DNA of 64,000 nt from Vibrio pomeroyi (lineage in GTDB: Bacteria > Pseudomonadota > Gammaproteobacteria > Enterobacterales > Vibrionaceae): the NCBI GenBank assembly GCA_041879425.1, contig CP090854.1:1984001-2048000 (forward strand). The letters run 5' to 3'. Each line of letters starts with the position of its first letter. The stretch's first letter is position 1. Position numbers and translations under genes: made by a program. Below the pieces are notes generated by a model. It was given only the letters and a program-made list of their open reading frames with translations. It searched no databases and was not told the origin of the DNA. Positions 17,324 to 25,617 of this stretch are shown piece after piece.

Positions 17324-19891
17324 ATGAACAGCAAAGCCAGCCAAACCTTGACCAAACCTTCACTACTTAACCTGTCTCTTCGGGTTAAGTTGATGCTGGC
17401 CATCATGGCGGTTTTGCTGTTTTCCATCACCTTAAATGCAACACTAAACTATTTCAATTTCGAAAAAAGGCTGACTGAAACCTCCGATTCCATCTATGAG
17501 ATTGTGTTGGAGGAAACACATAACGACATCAATCAAGCGATCAGTTTAGGCTTACCTCTCTCAGCAATATCAAACATACAAAGCATGTTGGACCGCCGTT
17601 TAAAAATCGTCGATGGCATTACCGCTTTGGTGGTCGTCTCAACTTCGGGCGAACGACTGTTTGGTACAGGAGAGGGAAATCAAGAAAGTGACCGTCAGCT
17701 ATCACTAGACATCACCAATTCCTTTGGATTAGTAGAGGGCCAAGTTAAGCTCTATTACTCCACAACTCTTTTAGAGCAACAAAAAACCTTCTTGCTCAAG
17801 CTTCAGTTTCTCTATTCGGCGATTTGGATACTGCTCTCTTGCTTATTCGCGTTTGTCGCCTTGAAATATCTATTAGAAGGTATTGTTGGCCGAGTAAAAG
17901 GTGCAACCGCGATATTTGAATCCGCCGCGGATTCGGATGAATTGCTTCTGACCATTACCCAGGCTCACAAAGCACTGCAATCGCCAAACTCACTGTCTAA
18001 GTTTGAAAAACTCAAAACCAAACATTTCCCAGTGTTTATCATCTCACTTGCTATCCTTCTGACGATCATTGCCAACCTTGGGGTTTCGTATCAATCTCTA
18101 GACAAGTTCTCCCAACTCTACGAAGTGAAACTCGAGCAAAAATCCAACCTAATTGGCGACTCATTAAATCAAATGATCAAAGGGTTACTTGATAAAGGAG
18201 TTCCTGACGACAAGCTACATGGCTTAGAAGAGGAGTTTGCTTTCTTCGTTGATCATCATAGCGAAATTCTCTCGATTAACTTCGAAGGACAGTCTGGCAC
18301 TTCTTATCGTTACCCAGCAGAGCACGTTGAGCATCCTTCAATTCGAGAGTCGACGTTCTCACTCAACAACAGCCACACGATTCAATTGAACGTCACTACC
18401 GACAACAACTTGATCATCAACCTGCTCAAAGAGAGCGTCATGGATATGATTACCGTGCTGGTTGCCTCTTGCCTTGTAGTGGCTGAAATCATTCTATTTA
18501 TGTGTAATTTCATGATTATTTCGCCATGGAACCAAGTAAAGAAAGTATTCATGTTGGTCAATCGAGACATTGTTAATCATTTGGCGAAGATCTCGACCCG
18601 CGATGAAATTGGCAAACTGCTTAACCTCACCAACCAAGCGATCACAAAGCTCAACCCAAGTCAGCCATCGCAAGATATCGACAAACAAGACTTTCGATTC
18701 ATTCGCTTACCGCTGTTTTTATTGGTGTTCTCAGAAGCGTCTTCGCTAGCGTTTTTTCCTAGATTTGTCTCTTCGCTAGAAAACACCACCGGCTGGATTC
18801 CTGAAAACCTTGTCACTAGCCTACCCATTTCCCTATTCATGCTGTGTTGGGCTATCTCGCTACCGTTTGCGGGTTATTGGTCAGACAAAGTAGGCAGAAG
18901 ACACTCATTGATGACAGGTGGTCTCATCACCTGTATCGGCTTAGTCGCGACTGCTTTCATTCAGTCCCTTGAACTGTTACTCGTCGCTCGAGCTTTTACT
19001 GCGGTTGGCTACGGCATTGTATTCATTTCAGCACAAGGCTATGTGTCCGATACCACAAACGACACTAACCGCACCAAGGGCATGGCAACTTTCTTGTCAG
19101 CCTTCTTCTCTGGATCTTTATGCGGTGCCGCGATTGGTGGAATTCTCGCGGAAAAATTGGGCTATTCAGAAACGTTTATGCTTGCGGGGTTATTGGCAAC
19201 GCTCAGTGTGTTACTCGTGTATGTGTTTTTCGAAAAATCGAACACCAGTAATTCAAGCAAGCCAGTTAAATTAAAAGACTTTAAGCTGCTGTTGAGCAAT
19301 AAGTATTTCGCCTTAATCACGATATTCAGTGCGATACCCGCGAAGATCGTCCTCACAGGATTCCTTTACTACATCTGCCCTGTTTACCTGCAATTCCTTG
19401 GCGAAAGCAGCTCTGTTTCTGGGCGTGTGATTATGGCTTACGGTCTCGCCATCATATTAATTTCGCCATTGAGTTCCATTCTGGTCGACAAACTCAAAAA
19501 CAAAATGGCCTTTATCTTTATTGGTGGACTACTCTCATCCCTCGCCTTGCTTAATTTCTATTTCTTCCAAGGCACATTAGGGTTACTGCTGATCGTGATA
19601 ATTATCGGTATTGCTCACGGCATCTGTGTTTCTCCACAAATACCTTTGGTTATCGACCTGCTTTCCGGTCAAGGAATCGAGAAAGGAAAAATCATTGGTA
19701 TTTTCAGACTTACAGAGCGTATCGGTAATATCGCGGGGCCAATGCTGGCTGGGGTTTGTTTGAGTATCTTCGGTTACGACCAAACCATTCTTATATTTGG
19801 CGCGTCGCTTCTCGCGAGCTCCTTTAGTTTAATTGTGTTTTTCTCGATATTCCTGAAGTCTGATAAACAGAAGCTAGGGGTTCAATCATGA
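17324..19891 (+). CDS. MFS transporter fused to duplicated membrane sensor-like modules
   Basis: This 855-residue protein has an unusual layout. The first about 460 residues hold two modules, each with a membrane helix, a periplasmic segment, a second helix and a HAMP-like cytoplasmic linker (helices near 22-44, 160-182, 238-260 and 388-412). Residues about 465-850 are a Major Facilitator permease with motif-A-like GYWSDKVGRRHSLM and about twelve helices. MFS proteins move small solutes by ion coupling or uniport; the substrate is not evident. The gene follows tssH by 10 bp and overlaps the next gene by four bases (ATGA), so it appears to be an integral member of the T6SS run. Inference: a ligand-sensing or transporting unit linked to secretion. 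The fusion is seen directly; the role is unknown. Confidence 0.85.
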   Translation: MNSKASQTLTKPSLLNLSLRVKLMLAIMAVLLFSITLNATLNYFNFEKRLTETSDSIYEIVLEETHNDINQAISLGLPLSAISNIQSMLDRRLKIVDGITALVVVSTSGERLFGTGEGNQESDRQLSLDITNSFGLVEGQVKLYYSTTLLEQQKTFLLKLQFLYSAIWILLSCLFAFVALKYLLEGIVGRVKGATAIFESAADSDELLLTITQAHKALQSPNSLSKFEKLKTKHFPVFIISLAILLTIIANLGVSYQSLDKFSQLYEVKLEQKSNLIGDSLNQMIKGLLDKGVPDDKLHGLEEEFAFFVDHHSEILSINFEGQSGTSYRYPAEHVEHPSIRESTFSLNNSHTIQLNVTTDNNLIINLLKESVMDMITVLVASCLVVAEIILFMCNFMIISPWNQVKKVFMLVNRDIVNHLAKISTRDEIGKLLNLTNQAITKLNPSQPSQDIDKQDFRFIRLPLFLLVFSEASSLAFFPRFVSSLENTTGWIPENLVTSLPISLFMLCWAISLPFAGYWSDKVGRRHSLMTGGLITCIGLVATAFIQSLELLLVARAFTAVGYGIVFISAQGYVSDTTNDTNRTKGMATFLSAFFSGSLCGAAIGGILAEKLGYSETFMLAGLLATLSVLLVYVFFEKSNTSNSSKPVKLKDFKLLLSNKYFALITIFSAIPAKIVLTGFLYYICPVYLQFLGESSSVSGRVIMAYGLAIILISPLSSILVDKLKNKMAFIFIGGLLSSLALLNFYFFQGTLGLLLIVIIIGIAHGICVSPQIPLVIDLLSGQGIEKGKIIGIFRLTERIGNIAGPMLAGVCLSIFGYDQTILIFGASLLASSFSLIVFFSIFLKSDKQKLGVQS

Positions 19892-20886
19892 GATTTATAG
19901 TGTTCGTTCTCAGCTTTATTTTAATGTCCCCATCTTCATTTGCTAAGAGTGATGAAAAACACGTCATTCTTTTATTATGGCGGGGAGTAACGGATGCTGA
20001 ACAAGGCTTCATGGATTATTTATCCCAACATATTGATGTGAGATTTACCGTTCTTGATGCTAGCCGAGATAAAGCTCAGCTCAAACAACATATTCGAGAT
20101 CTAGAATATAAAGAAGCCGACCTCATTTATTCATTTGGTACCACTATCACACTGAATTTATTAGGAACTTACACTGAACCTAGCGAATTTAGAATAAACA
20201 ACACGACGCCCGTTGTATTCAGTATCGTGACCGACCCTGTGGGTTCTAAGTTAATCACTGATTTATCTTCAACAGACAGAAACTTTACTGGTGTATCGCA
20301 CATCGTACCCCATGAAATACAGTTTAAAGCGATAGAAAAGCTCAATAACATTTCAAGCCTTGGGGTTATATATAACGCTGACGAAAATAATTCGATTATC
20401 ACCGCAAATAAAATGATGGAGTTATCGGAAATTTATAACAAGCGTGTTATGTTGTACCCATTAAACATTGATAAAACCAAGTCAAACAGCGACTTAATTA
20501 ACATCACGATAAACAATATGAAACGTGATGGTATCGATATGGCTTATTTACCCCCGGATTCATACATTATCACCCAAGGCGGGGACGTCGTATCGGGGCT
20601 ACATTCCGCAGGTATACCTACTTTTTCGGCGACCGAGAGTCCGATAAGAAAACATAAGGCCCTGTTTGGCATTGTTAGCCGTTACTACAATGTTGGTCAA
20701 TTCGCTGGATACAAAGCGAAGAACATATTGAAAGGAACTCAAAAAGCTTCAGACATTCCGATAGAGTCACTGAGCCAATATTCCTATATTGTTAATATCG
20801 AGGCCGCACATAAGCTCGACTATTACCCGCCAGTGTCAATATTGAAGATCTCTGAAGTGATAGGACACTCTAATGATGTTAACTAG
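19888..20886 (+). CDS. Periplasmic binding protein, ABC_sub_bind family
   Basis: The 332-residue protein has a signal peptide (MRFIVFVLSFILMSPSSFA) and the fold of the ABC_sub_bind family (PF04392), whose members bind tryptophan/tyrosine-like or other small ligands for ABC importers. Family-like blocks are TPVVFSIVTDPVGSKL, NFTGVSHIVP, LGVIYNADENNS and GDVVSGLHSAGIPTFS. No ABC ATPase or permease lies nearby, so it may serve the upstream MFS/sensor protein rather than an ABC importer. It starts four bases within the MFS gene (ATGA) and overlaps the next gene by 14 bases. Confidence 0.82.
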   Translation: MRFIVFVLSFILMSPSSFAKSDEKHVILLLWRGVTDAEQGFMDYLSQHIDVRFTVLDASRDKAQLKQHIRDLEYKEADLIYSFGTTITLNLLGTYTEPSEFRINNTTPVVFSIVTDPVGSKLITDLSSTDRNFTGVSHIVPHEIQFKAIEKLNNISSLGVIYNADENNSIITANKMMELSEIYNKRVMLYPLNIDKTKSNSDLINITINNMKRDGIDMAYLPPDSYIITQGGDVVSGLHSAGIPTFSATESPIRKHKALFGIVSRYYNVGQFAGYKAKNILKGTQKASDIPIESLSQYSYIVNIEAAHKLDYYPPVSILKISEVIGHSNDVN

Positions 20887-21601
20887 AGCCTCTACCATCA
20901 GATTATCGTTAATCACCCTACTCATCTCGACGTTTTGGTCGGTGAGTGCCTCTGCTCAAGTCAAAATTGGGCCATCTCGCCTAATGCTGACTACGCAAGA
21001 TTGGCCGCCGTACCAAACCTATGAAAATGCCTCAATGCAAGGAATCGCCTTAGACAAGGTTAAATGCGCCTTAGGTATGATGGGACAACCTTATCAGCTG
21101 ACAATGACCACTTGGTCTGATGCGCAATTGCGTGTTCATAGCGGCAGTCAACACGGTTTCTTCGTGGCAACCAAAACCTCTGAACGAGATGAATACGCAA
21201 CGCTCTCTGCGCCTATCGCGAAGCAAACTTTGAATTGGTATTTTGGCCCAGGAGTGGAACCGAAGGTTGATGAATTGTCAAAGTTAAACCTTAACTTTTC
21301 TGCCAAATTTGGCTCAAACAAATGGTTTTGGCTAAAACGTAATGGATTTAACGTCGTTAAGCAGCCACGAGATGCTAAAGTATTACTAAGACTTTTAAAA
21401 CAAAGGGAAATTGATGTTGTTTTAGAGGATGAGTTGGTCTTTAAAAGAGAATTGGATAAAGCCTCTTTACCACTCGATTACTTCAATTCGACGAATTTAG
21501 ATACCAAGGATATGGGGGTCTACTTTTCGAATCGATTCCTTAAAACCTACTCAGGTTTCCTAGATAGTTTTAACTCAGCCATATCCAAGTGCAAGGAGTA
21601 G
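20873..21601 (+). CDS. Periplasmic SBP_bac_3-type binding protein
   Basis: The 242-residue product starts with a signal peptide (MMLTRASTIRLSLITLLISTF...SASA) and continues as an SBP_bac_3-like domain (MLTTQDWPPYQTYENASMQGIALDKVKCAL). This family usually binds polar amino acids or amino-acid-like ligands. It overlaps the preceding binding-protein gene by 14 bases and ends four bases before tagH, so it is almost certainly co-transcribed with both. No transporter subunits other than the MFS fusion are nearby. It may be a sensor input rather than a transport component. Confidence 0.82.
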   Translation: MMLTRASTIRLSLITLLISTFWSVSASAQVKIGPSRLMLTTQDWPPYQTYENASMQGIALDKVKCALGMMGQPYQLTMTTWSDAQLRVHSGSQHGFFVATKTSERDEYATLSAPIAKQTLNWYFGPGVEPKVDELSKLNLNFSAKFGSNKWFWLKRNGFNVVKQPRDAKVLLRLLKQREIDVVLEDELVFKRELDKASLPLDYFNSTNLDTKDMGVYFSNRFLKTYSGFLDSFNSAISKCKE

Positions 21602-21604
21602 CCA

Positions 21605-22555
21605 TTGTCCATCAGTGTCCACATGATTTCTGTACCTGCTGAAGAGGTTGTGTCCTCTAGAGTGTCGTATCTGCCAGAAAGTGGCGGAAGCTTAGGCCGT
21701 TCCCCATCATGTGATATTGCACTACCCGATCAAACGAAATGGATATCTCGAACTCACTGCCAACTCTACCCCACTGACCGTGGTTACGTGATTAAAGACA
21801 TCAGTAACAACGGCGTTTCGTTGAACGACAAATCACTGGCAAAAGAGAAAGAGTACGTCATTACCGATGGTGACATCATCAAACTGGGCGGTTACACACT
21901 ATTAGTGAGCCTATTAAGTGACCCAAAAGTGAGCGCGGCCAATAACACCACACAGGATGATACTTTTATAGAACCTTTCAACTTAAAACTAGACGACAGC
22001 GACACAGACTTTTTAGATGACGCTCCAGAAGTCGCAACCGTTAAGAAAGCCTCAAATTTCTCGTCGAAGAACGTATTGAGTAACGACCCCTTCTCGTCTG
22101 ACCCTTTTGAAGATTTAGACGAAGACAAAGTCATACCCAACATTGAAGTGGACGAAATTGCTCATGGCGATAGTAACGCCCTCTCTTCTGCTGAACTAGA
22201 GTACTTACCGGTTAATGTTGATAACAACACACGTATAGAAGAGTCGATCGACAAGCTCATTACCTTAACTGAGAAAAACCAACAGTACTTACAGAATCCA
22301 CAACTGCAGCAAAAAGCACTGTTCGACGCGTTAGAACAGACTGTTGATCAGTTCCTCAATGAATTTGCACCAAAGCAACTTGAGAATCAGTTTAGTGAGT
22401 ATGTAAGTAACGGTATTTTTACCAACAAAGATAAAAAGTATTGGAAGATCTACAGAAAGCACTTCCAACACCGCCAAGACAACGGAGATTTCAGACGTCA
22501 GTTCAAAGCGCTGTTTATGGAGAATATGCAAAAGCAAAGCGAGGAGAGAGAATGA
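21605..22555 (+). CDS. tagH: T6SS FHA-domain protein TagH
   Basis: The 316-residue protein has an N-terminal FHA domain (about 15-105; GGSLGRSPSCDIALPD, WISRTHCQL, IKDISNNGVSLN) that binds phosphothreonine, a Ser/Asp-rich linker, and a C-terminal block (about 225-310) like the T6SS FHA C-terminal domain. FHA proteins relay kinase signals to T6SS assembly, and a kinase gene lies at the end of this run. Translation starts at TTG 21605, placed by AAGGAG six bases upstream; no ATG fits. It overlaps tssJ by four bases (ATGA). Confidence 0.9.
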   Translation: MSISVHMISVPAEEVVSSRVSYLPESGGSLGRSPSCDIALPDQTKWISRTHCQLYPTDRGYVIKDISNNGVSLNDKSLAKEKEYVITDGDIIKLGGYTLLVSLLSDPKVSAANNTTQDDTFIEPFNLKLDDSDTDFLDDAPEVATVKKASNFSSKNVLSNDPFSSDPFEDLDEDKVIPNIEVDEIAHGDSNALSSAELEYLPVNVDNNTRIEESIDKLITLTEKNQQYLQNPQLQQKALFDALEQTVDQFLNEFAPKQLENQFSEYVSNGIFTNKDKKYWKIYRKHFQHRQDNGDFRRQFKALFMENMQKQSEERE

Positions 22556-23040
22556 AACGTCTCATACTCTTATCGCTTTGTTTACTGATCGCAGCATGCT
22601 CTTCATCGGATCCAGCTCCTGTGGTCACTCAATACTCGTTGACCGTTAAAGCGGATGCGACAGTCAACCAATACAATGACGACCAAGCCAATCCTGTAGT
22701 GGTTAGGCTTTATCAATTAACGGATCAACAACTGTTTAAACAACTTCCGTTTATTGATTTATACAACAATGACTTGCAGTTACTGGCAGCCAACCTAGTT
22801 TCAAAACAGGTATTACCCATTGTACTACCGAGCTCAGAACAAAAACTGACGTTAGATATCAATAAGAACACTCAATACATTGCAGCACTGGTCGAATTCG
22901 CGGATTACCAAAACGGCACGACCAAAACCGTTTTGATGATGCCTTCCGACCCAGAGCAAACGTTAGAGTTAACAATTACAGGGAAGAAAGCAGAGTTGGC
23001 CGTGATACAGCCTGACTCGAGCTGGTGGCAAATCTTTTAA
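22552..23040 (+). CDS. tssJ: T6SS outer-membrane lipoprotein TssJ
   Basis: TssJ anchors the TssJLM membrane complex in the outer membrane. The 162-residue protein has a lipoprotein signal MKRLILLSLCLLIAAC with lipidated Cys16, then a beta-sandwich domain with VVVRLYQLTDQQLFKQ and a loop used for TssM contact. The ATG at 22552 overlaps the tagH stop (ATGA); the longer reading frame from 22441 lies inside tagH and is not used. Confidence 0.94.
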   Translation: MKRLILLSLCLLIAACSSSDPAPVVTQYSLTVKADATVNQYNDDQANPVVVRLYQLTDQQLFKQLPFIDLYNNDLQLLAANLVSKQVLPIVLPSSEQKLTLDINKNTQYIAALVEFADYQNGTTKTVLMMPSDPEQTLELTITGKKAELAVIQPDSSWWQIF

Positions 23041-23081
23041 TAAAAAAGCCAATATATAAAAATAATAGAAAAGGATTTTAC

Positions 23082-24413
23082 GTGGACGCTTTCAAAAAAG
23101 TAGTGTGGCAAGAAGGGATGTTTATTGCGCCTCAGCACTTTCAGCAGCAAGATCGCTATGTGCAAAACTACATTCGTCAGAACATCGAAACACTGGCTGG
23201 TTTTGCCCCTTTCTTTGGCATCACCGAATTAGTGCTGAACCACGATCTATTGAAGATCGGTAAGCTATCTATCCCAAGTTGTTCTGGTGTGTTCCCTGAT
23301 GGAACCCAGTTTAACCTCAAGCAAGAAATCGTCGTCGATATTCCGCAGGGTACGATTGAAACCATTGTTTATCTTGCTCTTCCAATCTCTTTGCAAGGTA
23401 ACAATGACTACAGTGAAGACGGTCAAGAACAGAGCCGCTACATCACCCGTTCAATCAACGTATTCGATTCCTCAACCTCTGAAAACGCCAGTGTTGAAGT
23501 TGATGTCGCGCAGCTTAATATTGGCCTCAAATTCGCGGGAGAAGACACGTCTGGTTTTACGTTAATTCCCGTCGCTAAGATCTTAGAAATCAGTGATTCT
23601 GATGAAGTGATGCTTGATAGAGCCTTCATTCCAGCTTGCCTACATTACGGTGCCTCAACTCTCCTTAGCGAACGAGTCAAAGAAATTCATGCGCTGGTCA
23701 GTAATCGAGCTCAAAACCTTCTGAAACGCATCGAAGCTGGACAAGGACAAAAGAGTCCTCAGTCTATGATGCAAGATTTCTTGTGGCTTCAAACGCTCAA
23801 CACTTGGCTGCCGTGGTTTGAATTAACCATCAGTAACACCAAATACCCGACGCACGAACTGTATTCGAAATTAAAACAGTTTGAAGCTCAAGTCATGGCG
23901 TTAACACCTGCGATTCCTGATGAGTGCCAACCGTTAAAATATGACAAGCTTTACGACAACTTTAATCCGCTGTTTTCGAGCTTAAGAAACTTACTGACAC
24001 TCGTTCAACAAGATTCGGTTATCGAGTTCAAGTGGGATATTTCACTGTTTGAAAAACGTCGCCTACTTCGCACGCTAATCAAAGATCCAAGCAGCGTTTA
24101 TAACCGCCGTTTCGTTTTGAGTGTTAAGTCTGACATCAGCAGCACAGAGCTAAATGAGTTATTCCCTATTTCCGCTAAGCTCAGCAGTAACAACAAGATT
24201 GTAGAACTCGTTCGAAGCTCACTGTCTGGTATCTCGTTAACGCCACTGCCTATCGCGCCAAGTGAGCTGAAGCCGATGCAAGGCGTCGCTTATTTTGAGG
24301 TCGATACCAAAGACAGAAACTGGCTCGATATGCTTGATACTCGTGATGCGATTGCGCTGCACGTCGATGCTCGCATACCTGCTCTCGAAGTCGTTCTATA
24401 CGCGTTGAGATAA
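23082..24413 (+). CDS. tssK: T6SS baseplate/membrane adaptor TssK
   Basis: TssK joins the baseplate to the TssJLM complex. The 443-residue protein has the family N-terminus KKVVWQEGMFIAPQHFQQQDRY and the block RAFIPACLHYGAS. GTG 23082 is the likely start, with AAAGGA about seven bases upstream; a longer frame from 23025 would start inside tssJ and has no ribosome site. It overlaps tssL by one base (TAATG). Confidence 0.95.
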   Translation: MDAFKKVVWQEGMFIAPQHFQQQDRYVQNYIRQNIETLAGFAPFFGITELVLNHDLLKIGKLSIPSCSGVFPDGTQFNLKQEIVVDIPQGTIETIVYLALPISLQGNNDYSEDGQEQSRYITRSINVFDSSTSENASVEVDVAQLNIGLKFAGEDTSGFTLIPVAKILEISDSDEVMLDRAFIPACLHYGASTLLSERVKEIHALVSNRAQNLLKRIEAGQGQKSPQSMMQDFLWLQTLNTWLPWFELTISNTKYPTHELYSKLKQFEAQVMALTPAIPDECQPLKYDKLYDNFNPLFSSLRNLLTLVQQDSVIEFKWDISLFEKRRLLRTLIKDPSSVYNRRFVLSVKSDISSTELNELFPISAKLSSNNKIVELVRSSLSGISLTPLPIAPSELKPMQGVAYFEVDTKDRNWLDMLDTRDAIALHVDARIPALEVVLYALR

Positions 24414-25615
24414 TGGCTATGGACTATTTAGACGAAGAAACACTGGTCATCGATAAAGCGTCAAAAGGCTCTGCGAATACAGATTCTGACCAGGCTTTTT
24501 CTAAATTGGTGGCGGTACACTCCACCAGCACCCAAGAAGAGTTTCTGCGTCACTTTGATAAGGCAGAGAATCAACTTATCAACATCAGTAGTGATTTGCT
24601 GACTAAGACACTCAAGATATCGACACTGTCTGAGCCAGAAGATTTAACCGTTTTCCGAGAGCAGTTTATTCAGGGCATTAACGACATAAAGGCTCAAGCG
24701 ACCGAGCTTACCTACCCTATAGCCGTTATCGACAAGCTCTGCTTTTTGTATGCAGTGGTGATCGATGAGTTCATCATCTACACCGAATGGGGAGAGAAGC
24801 GAGGCTGGGAAAACAAAACCCTACTGAGTGAACTGTTTGGTATGCGTAACGGTGGCGAACTGTTCTTCTCTGTCGCAGAAAAAGCAGCAAGACAACCACA
24901 CAAGCTGATCGATCTTCTGGAGATCATCTACCTTTTCATCAATATTGGCTTCAAAGGCCAATACCGTGAAGGCGGCGCTGAACAGTTAAAAGTGTTCGTT
25001 CATCAATTAGAACAAACCATCAGCCAATATCGTACCGCCAGTGGCGTTCATTGCCGCACTAAGGTAAAGCTACCCGAAGTAAGAAAACCGACCAGACGCA
25101 AGCGTTACTTTATCACCAGTTTGTTTTTCTTTTGCCTGATAGCGACCAGTATTGGCTTAACGGAATTTTGGTATACCAAGACTCATGAGCAACGAGCTCG
25201 AGATTTCACCTTCTTACCAAACTTTAGCCAGCGTTACGTTTTGTCTGGTGAAATCAAAGACATCGTCTTCATCAGCCAAGATAACGACTTGGAGAGCCCA
25301 CCTCGTCACGCGAGTAAAGCCGACGCGGTAGAAGCCTCACAAACCACCAACTTCATACCAAGCACAGCCAATTGGTTAGTGCAGCTCGCGACATTCTCAA
25401 GTAAGAAAAATGCTCAGGCGTTCATTAATAACCTATCTCCGTCCGCTTATGAGCCAATTATCTCACCTTACAAAAAATACTACCGAGTGATATTGAGAGC
25501 AAACACCTCAGAAGAAGCGAGAACGACCAAAGCATGGTACGTAGAAAACGGCCAAATAAACGCCATTATTGTTCGCACTTCTGCGCATGACTTAAACAAG
25601 GAAGAGTCTAACTGA
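24413..25615 (+). CDS. tssL: T6SS inner-membrane protein TssL with SPOR domain
   Basis: TssL (DotU/IcmH family) sits in the inner membrane and contacts TssK. The 400-residue protein has the cytoplasmic DotU domain (about 60-210; YAVVIDEFIIYTEWGEKRGWENKTLLSELFG), one membrane helix near 225-246 (YFITSLFFFCLIATSIGLTEFW), and a C-terminal periplasmic SPOR-like domain (about 320-390; NWLVQLATFSSKKNAQAFINNL), which in other proteins binds denuded peptidoglycan. This suggests anchoring of the complex to the cell wall. Translation is probably coupled to tssK; a second ATG at 24419 is possible. Confidence 0.93.
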   Translation: MAMDYLDEETLVIDKASKGSANTDSDQAFSKLVAVHSTSTQEEFLRHFDKAENQLINISSDLLTKTLKISTLSEPEDLTVFREQFIQGINDIKAQATELTYPIAVIDKLCFLYAVVIDEFIIYTEWGEKRGWENKTLLSELFGMRNGGELFFSVAEKAARQPHKLIDLLEIIYLFINIGFKGQYREGGAEQLKVFVHQLEQTISQYRTASGVHCRTKVKLPEVRKPTRRKRYFITSLFFFCLIATSIGLTEFWYTKTHEQRARDFTFLPNFSQRYVLSGEIKDIVFISQDNDLESPPRHASKADAVEASQTTNFIPSTANWLVQLATFSSKKNAQAFINNLSPSAYEPIISPYKKYYRVILRANTSEEARTTKAWYVENGQINAIIVRTSAHDLNKEESN

Positions 25616-25617
25616 TT

